DNA of 64,000 nt, taken from Zeaxanthinibacter sp. PT1 (GTDB lineage Bacteria > Bacteroidota > Bacteroidia > Flavobacteriales > Flavobacteriaceae). The DNA is taken from contig NZ_JAQPCN010000002.1 in assembly GCF_028464225.1 (NCBI RefSeq), positions 310,001 through 374,000 on the forward strand. The letters run 5' to 3'. Positions 24,297 through 34,453 of the stretch are shown here, piece after piece (the stretch's first letter is position 1; each line of letters opens with the position of its first letter). The notes beneath the pieces are model-generated. The model saw only the letters and a program-made list of their open reading frames with translations. It ran no database searches and was not told the DNA's origin. The position numbers were made by a program, and so were the translations under genes.

Positions 24297-25253
24297 CTAG
24301 TTGGGCCTGCTGAAAGCTAACTTAGGATTCTTGCGCTTATACTCCTGGAATTCTCGCTGCTGTTGTTTTACGGTCATTGTACTGCCATCGTGACTCCATC
24401 CCGGAGGGCCAAAGACATACATGAATTTATGATACCAATTACCGGATTTCCTCATATCCTTCCAGATATCCTTGAATTCGTGCGTCAGGATAACTACAGG
24501 ATTGTACGAGTTCGGCGCGTGTATTACCCCGTATTTTACGTCAATGCTCTCATCCAGGGCTTTGTAGGTGCCAAACATCCGGTCAAAAACATTGAGGATA
24601 CCCCCGTGATTTTTGTCCAGGTATTCCACATTCTGAGCGTGGTGCACCTGGTGCATGGTGTGGGTGTTCAAAAATGTTTCCAGGAAACCGAGTTTAGGAA
24701 CATAGACCGAGTGAAGCTGAAACTGCCATAGCGCTTCAATTCCAAGGCATACTATTACCATCTCTGGCGGAAATCCAAGAGCAGGCATCCACATATAAAA
24801 CAATGGCTTATAAAGAATGGTAAACCAACCATTTCGGACCGCGGTACCCAGGTTAAAGTTATCCGAGGAATGATGCACTATATGCGCCGCCCAGAGGATT
24901 CGGATTTCGTGGTTGGCACGGTGGAAACAATAATAGGTGAAATCATCTGCCAGCATGCAGAAGATCCAGACATACCAAGCGTATCCAAAGGATTCATATC
25001 CTAATATATGTGTGCGAACGCCGCCTACTACCGGGTTAAACAATTCATAGGTATACTCAAACAAGAATACCATGAAAATAACCTTGAATAACGGCCCCAA
25101 TATGGCCGAACCAACCCCCATGAAGCCACTGGCAAAAAGATCTTTCCAATGGTAGAGATCGTCATCACCGTGAGTTTTGCTATAGGTCAGCTCTAACAAT
25201 ATAAATGCGATAAAACAAGGTACTCCGTATACTAGGGGGTTCGTAAAATCCAT
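24297..25253 (-). CDS. Fatty acid hydroxylase / sterol desaturase superfamily protein
   Basis: A 318-residue protein with several membrane helices and the di-iron histidine clusters HRANH, HIVHH and HQVHH, the superfamily signature. Flavobacteria lack sterols, so the substrate is more likely a fatty acid, sphingolipid or carotenoid-like lipid. A divergent second member of the superfamily is at 44719-45603. Its terminator follows the stop codon closely. Confidence 0.9.
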   Translation of the reverse strand: MDFTNPLVYGVPCFIAFILLELTYSKTHGDDDLYHWKDLFASGFMGVGSAILGPLFKVIFMVFLFEYTYELFNPVVGGVRTHILGYESFGYAWYVWIFCMLADDFTYYCFHRANHEIRILWAAHIVHHSSDNFNLGTAVRNGWFTILYKPLFYMWMPALGFPPEMVIVCLGIEALWQFQLHSVYVPKLGFLETFLNTHTMHQVHHAQNVEYLDKNHGGILNVFDRMFGTYKALDESIDVKYGVIHAPNSYNPVVILTHEFKDIWKDMRKSGNWYHKFMYVFGPPGWSHDGSTMTVKQQQREFQEYKRKNPKLAFSRPN

Positions 25254-25335
25254 TGATTAGGTCAAGTATTAATTTAAGAATGGTAAGGCATAGTGATGTG
25301 GCCTAGCATTTTATGTTTTTTTGAATCGATAACAC

Positions 25336-25770
25336 TCAAGAGTCTTTCCTGGAACGCAATAAGTTATTTTGTTCCTTCATTAAATTCTCCAGACTAGAAA
25401 GAAGTTCTATGTTCTTCGGTGTAGGCTGCTCCTGGTTCTTCGGATCTTCCGACTTTTCTTTAAGCCGGTTGATAAATTTAATGACCACAAATATAGTCAA
25501 TGCAATGATGAGAAAGTCAATTAAAACCTCTAACAATTCACCGTAGCCAATAGCCACTTCCTCTGCCGTTTCAGACGCCTCTCTTAAAACATGTTTTTTA
25601 TCCGCCAGGTTTACCCCATCGGTCAACAGTGAAAGAGGTGGCATTACTACTTTCTTTACAATGGTATTGACCACATTATTGAAAGCAGTACCTATGATGA
25701 TACCTACCGCCATGTCTATCATATTGCCCTTAACCGCAAAATTCTTAAACTCGGTAAAAAACTTCTTCAT
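25336..25770 (-). CDS. mscL: Large-conductance mechanosensitive channel
   Basis: The ATG at 25768-25770 gives 144 residues (MKKFFTEFKNFAVKGN); a longer frame would overlap parC and is rejected. The pore helix VDMAVGIIIGTAFNNVVNTIVKK-type sequence is visible at residues ~15-40, and the second helix (VLIDFLIIALTIFVVIKFINRL) at ~85-107, followed by a charged C-terminal bundle. It opens under membrane tension to release osmolytes on hypo-osmotic shock. It lies 25 bases beyond the parC stop in the same direction. Confidence 0.93.
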   Translation of the reverse strand: MKKFFTEFKNFAVKGNMIDMAVGIIIGTAFNNVVNTIVKKVVMPPLSLLTDGVNLADKKHVLREASETAEEVAIGYGELLEVLIDFLIIALTIFVVIKFINRLKEKSEDPKNQEQPTPKNIELLSSLENLMKEQNNLLRSRKDS

Positions 25771-25795
25771 TCGTTTTACGTTATTATTTTTATCA

Positions 25796-28459
25796 TCAGA
25801 ACAAAGTTGGCTGAGAATCTTCATCTTCGCCTCCTTTATCAGGATTTTTTTTGGCTTTATCCTGCTGCGGACCTGAATCACCCCCTTCAGCTCTGATATT
25901 CACTTCATCAACCACTTCGATATCCTCAGTTTTATGTGGCTCGGGTTCTTCATAGGGCAGTGGATCCAAAGCATTGATCTGCTTGACCTTCTCAGAAGTA
26001 AGCTGGTTCCCCATTGCTTTAATTCCTTTAACAGCTATAAACTCTTCTAAAGCTATCTCCTGGTTTGGCTTTTGTTCTTTACCTCTCGGCTTTGTGAACA
26101 CCAGTTCGGCTACAGGCTTCCAATCCGTAAATACCAATTCCAGGTAAGATTTTGGATGCTCCGTAATAATAAGTTCCTCCTTACCCTCTTTTTCGATAAG
26201 GAATCGTTTTACATAGAATCGTTCTTTTTCTCCATCAAAATAAATGGCAGAAATAGGCTTATTCGGTTTCCATTTTTCAAGAACAAGCATGTCTGATTCA
26301 AAATGCATAGTGAGTTCCGGGATGGCCGTTTTCACAATTCCCTTCTGCGTAACGATCAATAAGAGATCCTCACTGGTAAATTCGCCCAGGAGTTCGCCTC
26401 TTTGATCGACATTGAGCCTGCGTACGGTTTCATCAAACCATATCTTACGAGGCTTTAAGGTGGACAGGCCTTTTTCCTTAAGCTCAATGCGTTTCACAGC
26501 ATATTTAGTGACAATGTTCCCTTTAGAATTTCTGCCTTTGATAAGTACATCGGCAAAATCAAGATCCCATTTCAGTTTTTTGATACTACCGGATTGCCGC
26601 AGGTGAATAGTAACCACCTCTGCCTCCCCATTTGGATTGGCAGTGAAGTAGAGCACCTCTGATTGCGGCTTACCGGTTGTTAAGTCGTACATTTTATCAC
26701 GGGTGATACTGGTTACGCTGAACCGTTTCACATAGCTTGCTCCTCCACGACCATCTTTGTAGATCATGTTATAAATAGTCCGCTTGTCCTTTTTCTTAAA
26801 GACCGCAACATGGATAATGTTTTTACCGATAAATGTTTTGGCATCTACTTTGGTCACCATCATTTCACCACTTTTGGTAAAAACGATGATATCGTCTATA
26901 TCACTACAATCTGTGACATATTCGTCTTTCTTCAGGGATGTACCAATAAAACCTTCTTCGCGGTTCACATAGAGCTTTGTATTACGGATCACCACCTTGG
27001 TGGCTTCGATCTCATCAAATACTCTAATTTCAGATTTACGCTCCCTGCCTTTTCCGTATTTTGCCTTTAATTCCTTGAAATAATCAATGGCATATTCTAC
27101 CAAATGGGCCAGGTGGTGCCTGGTCTGAGCTAATTTATCTTCCAGGCTCTCAATGTGTTGTTGAGCCTTATCGAGATCAAATTTCGAGATCCGCTTGATC
27201 CTGATCTCGGTCAGTCGCACAATATCCTCCTCGGTCACTTCTCGTTTCAGGTGGCCCGTATGCGGCTTCAGCCCTTTATCTATAGCCGAAATCACGCCTT
27301 CCCAGGTTTCTTCTTCTTCGATTTCCCGGTATACCCTGTGCTCAATAAAAATTCGTTCCAGGGATGCAAAATGCCACTGTGCCTCCAGCTCTTCTAACTG
27401 GATTTCCAGTTCTTGCCGCAACAACTCTACCGTATAATCGGTTGAACGTTCCAGCATTTCGGTCACCCCTATAAACAACGGTTTATTATCCTCGATGATA
27501 CAACCCAAAGGAGATATGGAAGACTCACATGCCGTGAAGGCATACAGTGCATCTATTGTTTTATCCGGCGACAGGCCTGAAGGCAGGTGTACCAGTATCT
27601 CTACTTCTGCCGCCGTATTGTCTTCTATTTTCTTGATCTTGATCTTTCCCTTATCGTTGGCTTTAAGAATAGAATCAATTAAAGAAGAAGTATTGGTGCC
27701 ATAGGGTATCTCCCTAATTACGAGGGTGTTCTTGTCCAGTTGCTCAATCTTGGCACGTACCCTTATCTTGCCGCCCCGTATCCCGTCGTTGTAATTAGTG
27801 ACGTCTATGACTCCTGCTGTAGGGAAATCAGGATATATTTTAAATCGCTTGCCCTGTAAATGCTTAATAGAGCCGTCGATCAGTTCAATAAAATTATGAG
27901 GAAGAATCTTTGTGGAAAGTCCAACCGCAATTCCTTCTGCCCCCTGGGCCAGTAATAGAGGGAATTTTACCGGCAGGTTAACCGGCTCTTTTTTACGACC
28001 GTCATAAGACATTTGCCATTCGGTGATCTTAGGACTGAAAACTACGTCCAGGGCAAATTTGGAGAGTCTGGCCTCGATATATCGTGATGCTGCAGCACCG
28101 TCACCGGTGAGTATGTTACCCCAGTTTCCCTGGGTGTCTATTAACAGGTCTTTCTGACCTATCTGCACCATGGCATCTGCTATACTGGCATCGCCATGCG
28201 GGTGGTACTGCATAGTGTGCCCTACAACATTAGCTACTTTGTTATAGCGGCCATCATCCAATTCCTTAAGTGCATGCATGATCCGGCGCTGAACCGGTTT
28301 AAATCCATCTTCAATTGCAGGTACCGCTCTTTCCAGGATCACGTAAGAAGCGTAATCAAGGAACCAATTTTTGTACATGCCGGTTACCCGCGTCAGGCTA
28401 TCTTGCGAGTTATCCTGTGAATCTTCTTGATGTTCGTTTACTCCCTCATTCTCTTCCAT
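25796..28459 (-). CDS. parC: DNA topoisomerase IV subunit A
   Basis: An 887-residue protein with a GyrA/ParC winged-helix domain, catalytic Tyr127 in SRYIEARLS, the HPHGDASIADA quinolone-region motif, a long coiled-coil gate (~370-465) and a C-terminal beta-pinwheel domain. No GyrA-box was recognised. Immediately downstream of parE (25-base gap) in one operon, which identifies it as topoisomerase IV rather than gyrase. It decatenates daughter chromosomes. The C-terminus ends with a disordered acidic tail (QQDKAKKNPDKGGEDEDS). Confidence 0.92.
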   Translation of the reverse strand: MEENEGVNEHQEDSQDNSQDSLTRVTGMYKNWFLDYASYVILERAVPAIEDGFKPVQRRIMHALKELDDGRYNKVANVVGHTMQYHPHGDASIADAMVQIGQKDLLIDTQGNWGNILTGDGAAASRYIEARLSKFALDVVFSPKITEWQMSYDGRKKEPVNLPVKFPLLLAQGAEGIAVGLSTKILPHNFIELIDGSIKHLQGKRFKIYPDFPTAGVIDVTNYNDGIRGGKIRVRAKIEQLDKNTLVIREIPYGTNTSSLIDSILKANDKGKIKIKKIEDNTAAEVEILVHLPSGLSPDKTIDALYAFTACESSISPLGCIIEDNKPLFIGVTEMLERSTDYTVELLRQELEIQLEELEAQWHFASLERIFIEHRVYREIEEEETWEGVISAIDKGLKPHTGHLKREVTEEDIVRLTEIRIKRISKFDLDKAQQHIESLEDKLAQTRHHLAHLVEYAIDYFKELKAKYGKGRERKSEIRVFDEIEATKVVIRNTKLYVNREEGFIGTSLKKDEYVTDCSDIDDIIVFTKSGEMMVTKVDAKTFIGKNIIHVAVFKKKDKRTIYNMIYKDGRGGASYVKRFSVTSITRDKMYDLTTGKPQSEVLYFTANPNGEAEVVTIHLRQSGSIKKLKWDLDFADVLIKGRNSKGNIVTKYAVKRIELKEKGLSTLKPRKIWFDETVRRLNVDQRGELLGEFTSEDLLLIVTQKGIVKTAIPELTMHFESDMLVLEKWKPNKPISAIYFDGEKERFYVKRFLIEKEGKEELIITEHPKSYLELVFTDWKPVAELVFTKPRGKEQKPNQEIALEEFIAVKGIKAMGNQLTSEKVKQINALDPLPYEEPEPHKTEDIEVVDEVNIRAEGGDSGPQQDKAKKNPDKGGEDEDSQPTLF

Positions 28460-28484
28460 TCAATGAGAATCGTATTTATTTGAT

Positions 28485-30344
28485 TTATAGTTGGTTTTCT
28501 TCTACTAAATCTACTTCTACTTTAAGGTTTTCTATGATGAATTCCTGGCGGTCCGGGGTATTTTTACCCATGTAGAATTTCAATAATTCTTCTATGGAAA
28601 GTGCCCGGTCCAGCATTACGGGTTCCAGGCGGATATCGTCTCCGATAAAGTGCTGGAATTCGTCCGGGGAGATTTCTCCTAACCCCTTAAATCGGGTAAT
28701 CTCCGCTTTGCCGGTCAGTTTTTGAATAGCCTCCCTTTTTTCATCTTCGCTGTAGCAATAGATCGTTTCTTTTTTATTTCTTACCCTGAAGAGGGGTGTC
28801 TGTAGTATATACAAATGGTTTTCTTTAATCAGTTCCGGGAAGAACTGCAAGAAGAAAGTAATCAGTAATAACCGGATGTGCATTCCGTCCACATCGGCAT
28901 CGGTGGCGATCACAATATTATTGTAGCGAAGATCCTCCATGGAATCTTCAATATTCAGGGCGGCCTGGAGCAAATTGAATTCCTCGTTTTCATAGACGAT
29001 CTTCTTAGACATCCCAAAAGAATTCAATGGCTTACCTCTTAAACTGAAAACAGCCTGGGTATTTACATCCCTGGATTTGGTGATAGAACCCGATGCAGAG
29101 TCCCCTTCCGTAATAAAGAGGGTGGTCTCCAGACGTCGATCGTTCTTCATATCCCCTAGGTGCACCCGGCAATCTCTTAATTTCTTATTGTGAAGGCTCG
29201 CTTTCTTTGCACGGTCACGGGCCAGTTTCCTGATCCCGGATAATTCTTTCCGCTCTTTCTCTGCCTGCATGATCTTCCGCTGAATCTTTTCGGCAGTTTC
29301 AGGGTTCTTATGCAGGTAGTTATCCAGCTGCTTCCCGATAAAATCATTGATATAGGTCCTCACCGTGGGTAGATTACCCCCCATATCCGTTGATCCAAGC
29401 TTGGTTTTAGTCTGGCTTTCAAAAACAGGCTCCATCACTTTAATGGAAATAGCTGCAATAATCGACTTCCGGATATCGGATGCATCGTAATTCTTCCCGT
29501 AAAAATCACGGAATGTTTTTACGATTGCCTCCCGGAAGGCTGCCTGGTGGGTGCCACCCTGAGTAGTGTTCTGTCCATTGACAAAGGAGTGGTATTCTTC
29601 GCTGTATTGTGTCCGACTGTGGGTTAGTGCAACCTCGATATCATTTCCTCTCAGGTGGATTATAGGGTATAAAAGATCCGATTCACTGTTATTGTCTTCC
29701 AGCAGATCTTTCAGCCCGTTTTCCGAGTAGAATTTTTCACCGTTAAAAATAATGGTCAGGCCCGGGTTCAGGTATACGTAATTCTTGAGCATGCGTTCCA
29801 CATACTCGTTCCGGTATTTGTATTTTTTAAAAATGGACTCGTCCGGACAAAACATCACTTTGGTTCCTCTCCTGCGAGAAGTCTCCTCCAGCATCTCTTC
29901 ATCCTGCAGATCGCCCTGGCTGAACTCTGCCGATTTGGATTTTCCATCCCTCGTGGACTCTACTTTGAAGTACGAAGAAAGTGCGTTGACCGCTTTGGTA
30001 CCTACCCCATTAAGACCGACCGATTTTTTAAATGCCCGGGTATCGTACTTTCCACCGGTGTTCATCTTGGAAACTACATCCACCACTTTCCCCAAGGGTA
30101 TTCCACGACCGTAATCCCGAACACTAACTTTGTCGCCATTGATAGAAATATCGATGGTCTTCCCGGCACCCATAACAAATTCATCAATACAGTTATCAAT
30201 GACCTCTTTTAAGAGGATATAGATTCCGTCATCAGCTGATGATCCATCACCTAGTTTCCCGATGTACATCCCGGGACGCATCCGGATGTGTTCTTTCCAG
30301 TCTAATGACCGTATGTTATCTTCTGTATACTGGGTATCCGACAT
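28485..30344 (-). CDS. parE: DNA topoisomerase IV subunit B
   Basis: A 619-residue protein with a GHKL ATPase domain ([34 protein letters not shown]), a transducer domain, and a TOPRIM domain with [12 protein letters not shown] and [18 protein letters not shown]. Its short length without the insert found in many GyrB proteins fits ParE. It pairs with the parC product encoded directly downstream. A G/C-rich palindrome lies just upstream of its start. Confidence 0.93.
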   Translation of the reverse strand: MSDTQYTEDNIRSLDWKEHIRMRPGMYIGKLGDGSSADDGIYILLKEVIDNCIDEFVMGAGKTIDISINGDKVSVRDYGRGIPLGKVVDVVSKMNTGGKYDTRAFKKSVGLNGVGTKAVNALSSYFKVESTRDGKSKSAEFSQGDLQDEEMLEETSRRRGTKVMFCPDESIFKKYKYRNEYVERMLKNYVYLNPGLTIIFNGEKFYSENGLKDLLEDNNSESDLLYPIIHLRGNDIEVALTHSRTQYSEEYHSFVNGQNTTQGGTHQAAFREAIVKTFRDFYGKNYDASDIRKSIIAAISIKVMEPVFESQTKTKLGSTDMGGNLPTVRTYINDFIGKQLDNYLHKNPETAEKIQRKIMQAEKERKELSGIRKLARDRAKKASLHNKKLRDCRVHLGDMKNDRRLETTLFITEGDSASGSITKSRDVNTQAVFSLRGKPLNSFGMSKKIVYENEEFNLLQAALNIEDSMEDLRYNNIVIATDADVDGMHIRLLLITFFLQFFPELIKENHLYILQTPLFRVRNKKETIYCYSEDEKREAIQKLTGKAEITRFKGLGEISPDEFQHFIGDDIRLEPVMLDRALSIEELLKFYMGKNTPDRQEFIIENLKVEVDLVEENQL

Positions 30345-30351
30345 GTTTAAG

Positions 30352-30363
30352 GGGGTTAACCCC
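30352..30363. repeat. 12-bp palindrome GGGGTTAACCCC before parE
   Basis: A perfect 12-bp palindrome starting 8 bases upstream of the parE ATG; a second C/G-run pair follows upstream. It may form a hairpin in the parE leader or be a protein site. Confidence 0.4.
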
Positions 30364-30489
30364 GCTAATATAAAATTTCGGGGGAATAATCAAAATTAAA
30401 GTAATTAACAATGCCTGCGCTATTTGTTGATAGGCACGGGTAAAGCTTCATTTAATCTGAGTGTCAGATAATCGATCAGGCAACGCGCC

Positions 30490-31584
30490 CTATACGTTAA
30501 AACGGAAATTCATCACATCGCCGTCCTTCACTTTATACTCCTTACCCTCTACCCTCATTTTTCCTGCTTCCTTCACTTTAGCTTCGCTCCCATAATGTAC
30601 ATAATCATCATAGGCAATAACCTCGGCCCGGATAAATCCTTTTTCAAAATCAGTATGTATCACCCCGGCTGCCTGTGGAGCACTGGCCTCTGTTGGAATG
30701 GTCCAGGCCCTCACCTCCTTAACACCTGCCGTAAAGTAGGTTTGAAGATTAAGCAGGGAATATGCAGAACGGATCAACTTTGCCGAACCCGGTTCTGTCA
30801 GCCCTAAGTCATCGAGGAACATCTGCCGCTCTTCATAAGTTTCCAATTCGGTTATATCAGCTTCTGTACCCACGGCAAGGACAATAACCTCTGCATTCTC
30901 ATCAGCCACTGCTGCCTTTACCTTATCTACGTAAGCATTTCCATTGACAGCAGATCCTTCATCCACATTGCAAACGTAAAGTACCGGTTTTCCTGTGATT
31001 AGCTGTAACGGTTTTACAAATTCTTCCCTGTCCTCATCACTTAAAGCGATAGCGCGGATGCTTTTCCCTGCTTCCAGGCCGGTTTTCAACTGCTGGAGCA
31101 CAAGCTGTTCTTTCTGTGCATCCTTGTTCCCGGTCTTAGCAACTCGCGCCACTTTTTCAAGTTTCTTTTCTACGGTCTCCAGGTCTTTTAACTGCAACTC
31201 CATATCAATGGTCTCTTTATCCCTTATAGGGTCTACAGAACCATCTACGTGAACTACGTTATCATCCTCAAAACATCTTAATACATGGAGGATCGCATCT
31301 GTTTCACGAATATTTCCAAGGAATTGGTTCCCCAATCCTTCACCCTTGCTGGCTCCTTTTACCAAACCTGCAATATCTACGATCTCTACCGTTGCAGGTA
31401 CTACCCTTTCCGGGTTCACCAGGGATTCCAGCTTCTCCAGTCTCGGGTCCGGAACATTGACCACCCCGATATTCGGTTCTATGGTGCAAAATGGAAAATT
31501 GGCACTCTGAGCCTTGGCGTTCGATAAACAATTAAAAAGGGTTGATTTACCCACGTTGGGCAATCCTACGATTCCTGCTTTCAT
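30490..31584 (-). CDS. ychF: Redox-regulated ATPase YchF (Obg-like)
   Basis: A 364-residue protein with the G-domain P-loop GLPNVGKSTLFNCL, VDIAGLVKGAS (G3), a degenerate G4 that in this family favours ATP over GTP, a coiled-coil insert, and the C-terminal TGS domain (RAWTIPTEASAPQAAGVIHT). YchF binds ribosomes and modulates translation and stress responses. A single gene with its own promoter. Confidence 0.95.
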   Translation of the reverse strand: MKAGIVGLPNVGKSTLFNCLSNAKAQSANFPFCTIEPNIGVVNVPDPRLEKLESLVNPERVVPATVEIVDIAGLVKGASKGEGLGNQFLGNIRETDAILHVLRCFEDDNVVHVDGSVDPIRDKETIDMELQLKDLETVEKKLEKVARVAKTGNKDAQKEQLVLQQLKTGLEAGKSIRAIALSDEDREEFVKPLQLITGKPVLYVCNVDEGSAVNGNAYVDKVKAAVADENAEVIVLAVGTEADITELETYEERQMFLDDLGLTEPGSAKLIRSAYSLLNLQTYFTAGVKEVRAWTIPTEASAPQAAGVIHTDFEKGFIRAEVIAYDDYVHYGSEAKVKEAGKMRVEGKEYKVKDGDVMNFRFNV

Positions 31585-31605
31585 TAAGGGATTTTTTTAA
31601 CGCCG

Positions 31606-31613
31606 CAAATATA
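31606..31613 (-). promoter_or_regulatory. -7 box of ychF
   Basis: Minus-strand TATATTTG, exact consensus, 21 bases before the start codon. Confidence 0.6.
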
Positions 31614-31697
31614 GTGCTTCTATTGATTAATACAGTTATCTATCCCCACTTAAGGAATTTTAGTATTTTAATCGCTTAACCATTTAACTCTTTAAAT

Positions 31698-34388
31698 ATG
31701 AAGATTCAGTTTTTGTTTCTATTAAGTTGCCTCTCGGCCATTTCCTCCCTCACGGCCCAGGAGCAGATTTCGGGTACAGTAAAAGATGATGCCGGGGAAC
31801 CCATGGTCGGGGTTAATATAGTAGTACAAGGTACGACACGCGGGACTACGACCGACTTTGACGGGATCTATAGCATTGATGCAGACGGGGATGATATCCT
31901 GGTGTTCAGTTATATTGGATTTAACACTTTGGAAGAGCCGGTCAATAATCGCAGTACCGTGGATGTAATTCTCACCGAAGGCGTTGCACTTGATGAAGTA
32001 CAGATCGTTGGCTCCAGGAGCCCTAAAAGGACTTCGACCGATACAGCTGTTCCCGTCGATGTGATCGATGTGGCCGAGGTCACCACACAAAGTGGACGTA
32101 TAGAAGTGAATGAACTGTTGCAATATGCAGCTCCTTCCTTTAACGCCAATAAACAATCCGGATCTGACGGTGCTGATCATATAGACCCTGCCACTTTGCG
32201 CGGACTTGGACCAGACCAGACACTGGTGCTGATCAACGGGAAAAGAAGGCATCAGTCTTCACTTATCAATATCTTCGGCACCAGAGGGCGCGGTAATACA
32301 GGAACAGACCTCAACGCTATCCCCGCTGCGGCGATTAAGCGTATAGAAATTCTTCGTGACGGGGCATCAGCCCAATACGGATCAGACGCTATTGCCGGGG
32401 TAATCAACATTGTTTTAAAAGATCGCACAGAAGGAGTATCCGGGGTTGTGAGCTACGGTGCCTACAATACCAATGCCGATGTGGATATCTCTGACTTTGA
32501 AGCTGATGACTACGGGGTATGGAATACAGACGGTTTTCGCCTGGACACCGAACGCGATGGCAACGCCATTGGAGACGACCAGAATTTTGACGGCGGATCG
32601 GTCAAGGCCGCGGTGAATTACGGTGTTGGAATCGGTGAGAAAGGATACGCCAATTTTACCATGGAATACATCAGTAAGAATAAAACCCTCAGACCTGCTT
32701 TTGATTTCAGGAAAGGATTTGGAGAAGCTGCGATAGACGGGCTGAACTTTATGCTAAATGCCGCAATACCCGTTTCCGAGAATACAGAGTTTTACGCTTT
32801 TGGAGGCCGAAATTACAGGGATACCGATGCATATGCCTTTACCCGTAACGGGGGCGCAAGGGTAATCCCTGCTATTTATCCGAATGGGTTCACTCCCAGG
32901 ATCACTTCAAATATCATTGATAATGCAGTGACTGCCGGGTTTAGAACGGTCATGGAAAATGACTGGAAAGTTGACCTGAGCAATACCTACGGGAAGAATA
33001 ATTTCCATTACTTTATCAAGGGAACGCTGAATGCTTCTTTAGGTGAAGTGTCGCCAACAGACTTTGACGCCGGCGGCCACAGCCTGAGCCAGAATACCAC
33101 GAATCTCGATTTTTCCAAGTATTATGAAGATGTACTGTACGGGATGAACCTGGCCTTTGGTGCGGAGTACCGGACAGAGAACTTTATCATTTTTGCCGGG
33201 GAAGAAGGTTCTTACGGGACTTATGACGAGAATGGTATCCTGATTACCGATCCGGCAAACCAGACACAGCCTGTAGATCCTATCAGTGGTGATCCCCGGC
33301 CGGGTGGGTCACAGGGATTCCCGGGTTACGGACCTGCGAACGAAGTGGACCGTAGCCGTACCAATTTCTCCCTCTATGCCGATGGGGAATTTGACTTGAG
33401 CGAGTCATTTTTACTGAGTGCCGCCGCGAGGTTTGAAAATTACAGCGACTTTGGAAGCACTCTTAATGGGAAACTTGCCGCTCGCCTTAAAGCTTCAGAC
33501 AACTTTAATATTCGAGGATCATTAAGCAGCGGATTCCGTGCTCCATCACTGGCCCAGATCTATTACAACCTGCGCTTTACGAATTTCGTGGGTGGAGAAG
33601 CACTGGAATCACTTTTATCCCCCAATAACAGCCCTGTAACGGCCTCATTCGGCATAGATCAGTTGAAAGAAGAGACTGCGCTTAATGCCGGTATTGGGTT
33701 TACCGCTACCTTCGGAGCATTCAACGCAACGGTAGACGGGTATTTCATCAATGTCCAGGACCGAATTGTTCTGACGGGCAATTTTGATGCCCCACAGATC
33801 CCGAATGTTGAGGCGGCCCAGTTCTTTGCAAACGGCGCAGATACAGAAACTGTCGGTCTGGATGTAGTGCTTTCCTGGAGAAAGAATTTTGCAGACAGCA
33901 GGTTTTCCGCCACCTTTACCGGGAACATCAACAATATGACCATCACCGAAGTTAAAAACGGTAACCTGGATGAACAGACCTTCTTTGGTGAGAGAGACAA
34001 GGCTTTCTTACTTGCATCAGCCCCGGACAGCAAATTCACGTTAAACCTGAATTACGACAAGGATTGGTTTAACGCCGGGCTTGGATTCACCCGTTTCAGC
34101 AGAATAGAACTGCTCGATTTCCAAACCTTTGAAGATCCTGCAGATTACGGTGGGTTCCAGAACCAGATCGTTGCGGCAACTGATACCTATGACCCTAAAT
34201 TGGTCACAGACCTCGTATTAGGTTTTGAACTTTGGGACAACCTGAAATTGAACGTTGGAGCCAATAATCTTTTCAATGTATACCCGGACCAGCAGGACGA
34301 CTGGACTGAAGCCGGTGGATATTGGGATTCGGTACAGATGGGATTCAGCGGAACCTTCTACTATACGAGGTTAGGTTTTAATTTCTAA
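31698..34388 (+). CDS. TonB-dependent outer-membrane receptor
   Basis: An 896-residue protein with a signal peptide (cleavage near SSLTAQ, residue ~20), a carboxypeptidase-regulatory-like domain (~22-100, ISGTVKDDAGEPMVGVNIVV), a plug domain (~115-235, with LRGLGPDQTLVLINGKRR and RIEILRDGASAQYGSDAIAGVI) and a beta-barrel ending in an aromatic residue (GFNF). It takes up a large or scarce ligand with TonB energy. There is no SusD gene, so it is not a classical polysaccharide-utilisation receptor; the ligand is unknown. Confidence 0.92.
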   Translation: MKIQFLFLLSCLSAISSLTAQEQISGTVKDDAGEPMVGVNIVVQGTTRGTTTDFDGIYSIDADGDDILVFSYIGFNTLEEPVNNRSTVDVILTEGVALDEVQIVGSRSPKRTSTDTAVPVDVIDVAEVTTQSGRIEVNELLQYAAPSFNANKQSGSDGADHIDPATLRGLGPDQTLVLINGKRRHQSSLINIFGTRGRGNTGTDLNAIPAAAIKRIEILRDGASAQYGSDAIAGVINIVLKDRTEGVSGVVSYGAYNTNADVDISDFEADDYGVWNTDGFRLDTERDGNAIGDDQNFDGGSVKAAVNYGVGIGEKGYANFTMEYISKNKTLRPAFDFRKGFGEAAIDGLNFMLNAAIPVSENTEFYAFGGRNYRDTDAYAFTRNGGARVIPAIYPNGFTPRITSNIIDNAVTAGFRTVMENDWKVDLSNTYGKNNFHYFIKGTLNASLGEVSPTDFDAGGHSLSQNTTNLDFSKYYEDVLYGMNLAFGAEYRTENFIIFAGEEGSYGTYDENGILITDPANQTQPVDPISGDPRPGGSQGFPGYGPANEVDRSRTNFSLYADGEFDLSESFLLSAAARFENYSDFGSTLNGKLAARLKASDNFNIRGSLSSGFRAPSLAQIYYNLRFTNFVGGEALESLLSPNNSPVTASFGIDQLKEETALNAGIGFTATFGAFNATVDGYFINVQDRIVLTGNFDAPQIPNVEAAQFFANGADTETVGLDVVLSWRKNFADSRFSATFTGNINNMTITEVKNGNLDEQTFFGERDKAFLLASAPDSKFTLNLNYDKDWFNAGLGFTRFSRIELLDFQTFEDPADYGGFQNQIVAATDTYDPKLVTDLVLGFELWDNLKLNVGANNLFNVYPDQQDDWTEAGGYWDSVQMGFSGTFYYTRLGFNF

Positions 34389-34411
34389 TTAATACAATAA
34401 AAGAAAACAAG

Positions 34412-34444
34412 AAGAGCTGCTTTAATAGGCAGCTCTTTTTTATT
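34412..34444 (+). terminator. Intrinsic terminator after the TonB receptor gene
   Basis: AAGAGCTGC and GCAGCTCTT form a perfect 9-bp stem with an eight-base loop, followed by a T-run. Confidence 0.88.
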
Positions 34445-34453
34445 TTAGGAGCT

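Noticed and set aside
24297-25253. Sterol biosynthesis
   Set aside because: The histidine clusters prove only the di-iron superfamily; no squalene or sterol gene is in the window and the phylum generally makes no sterols.
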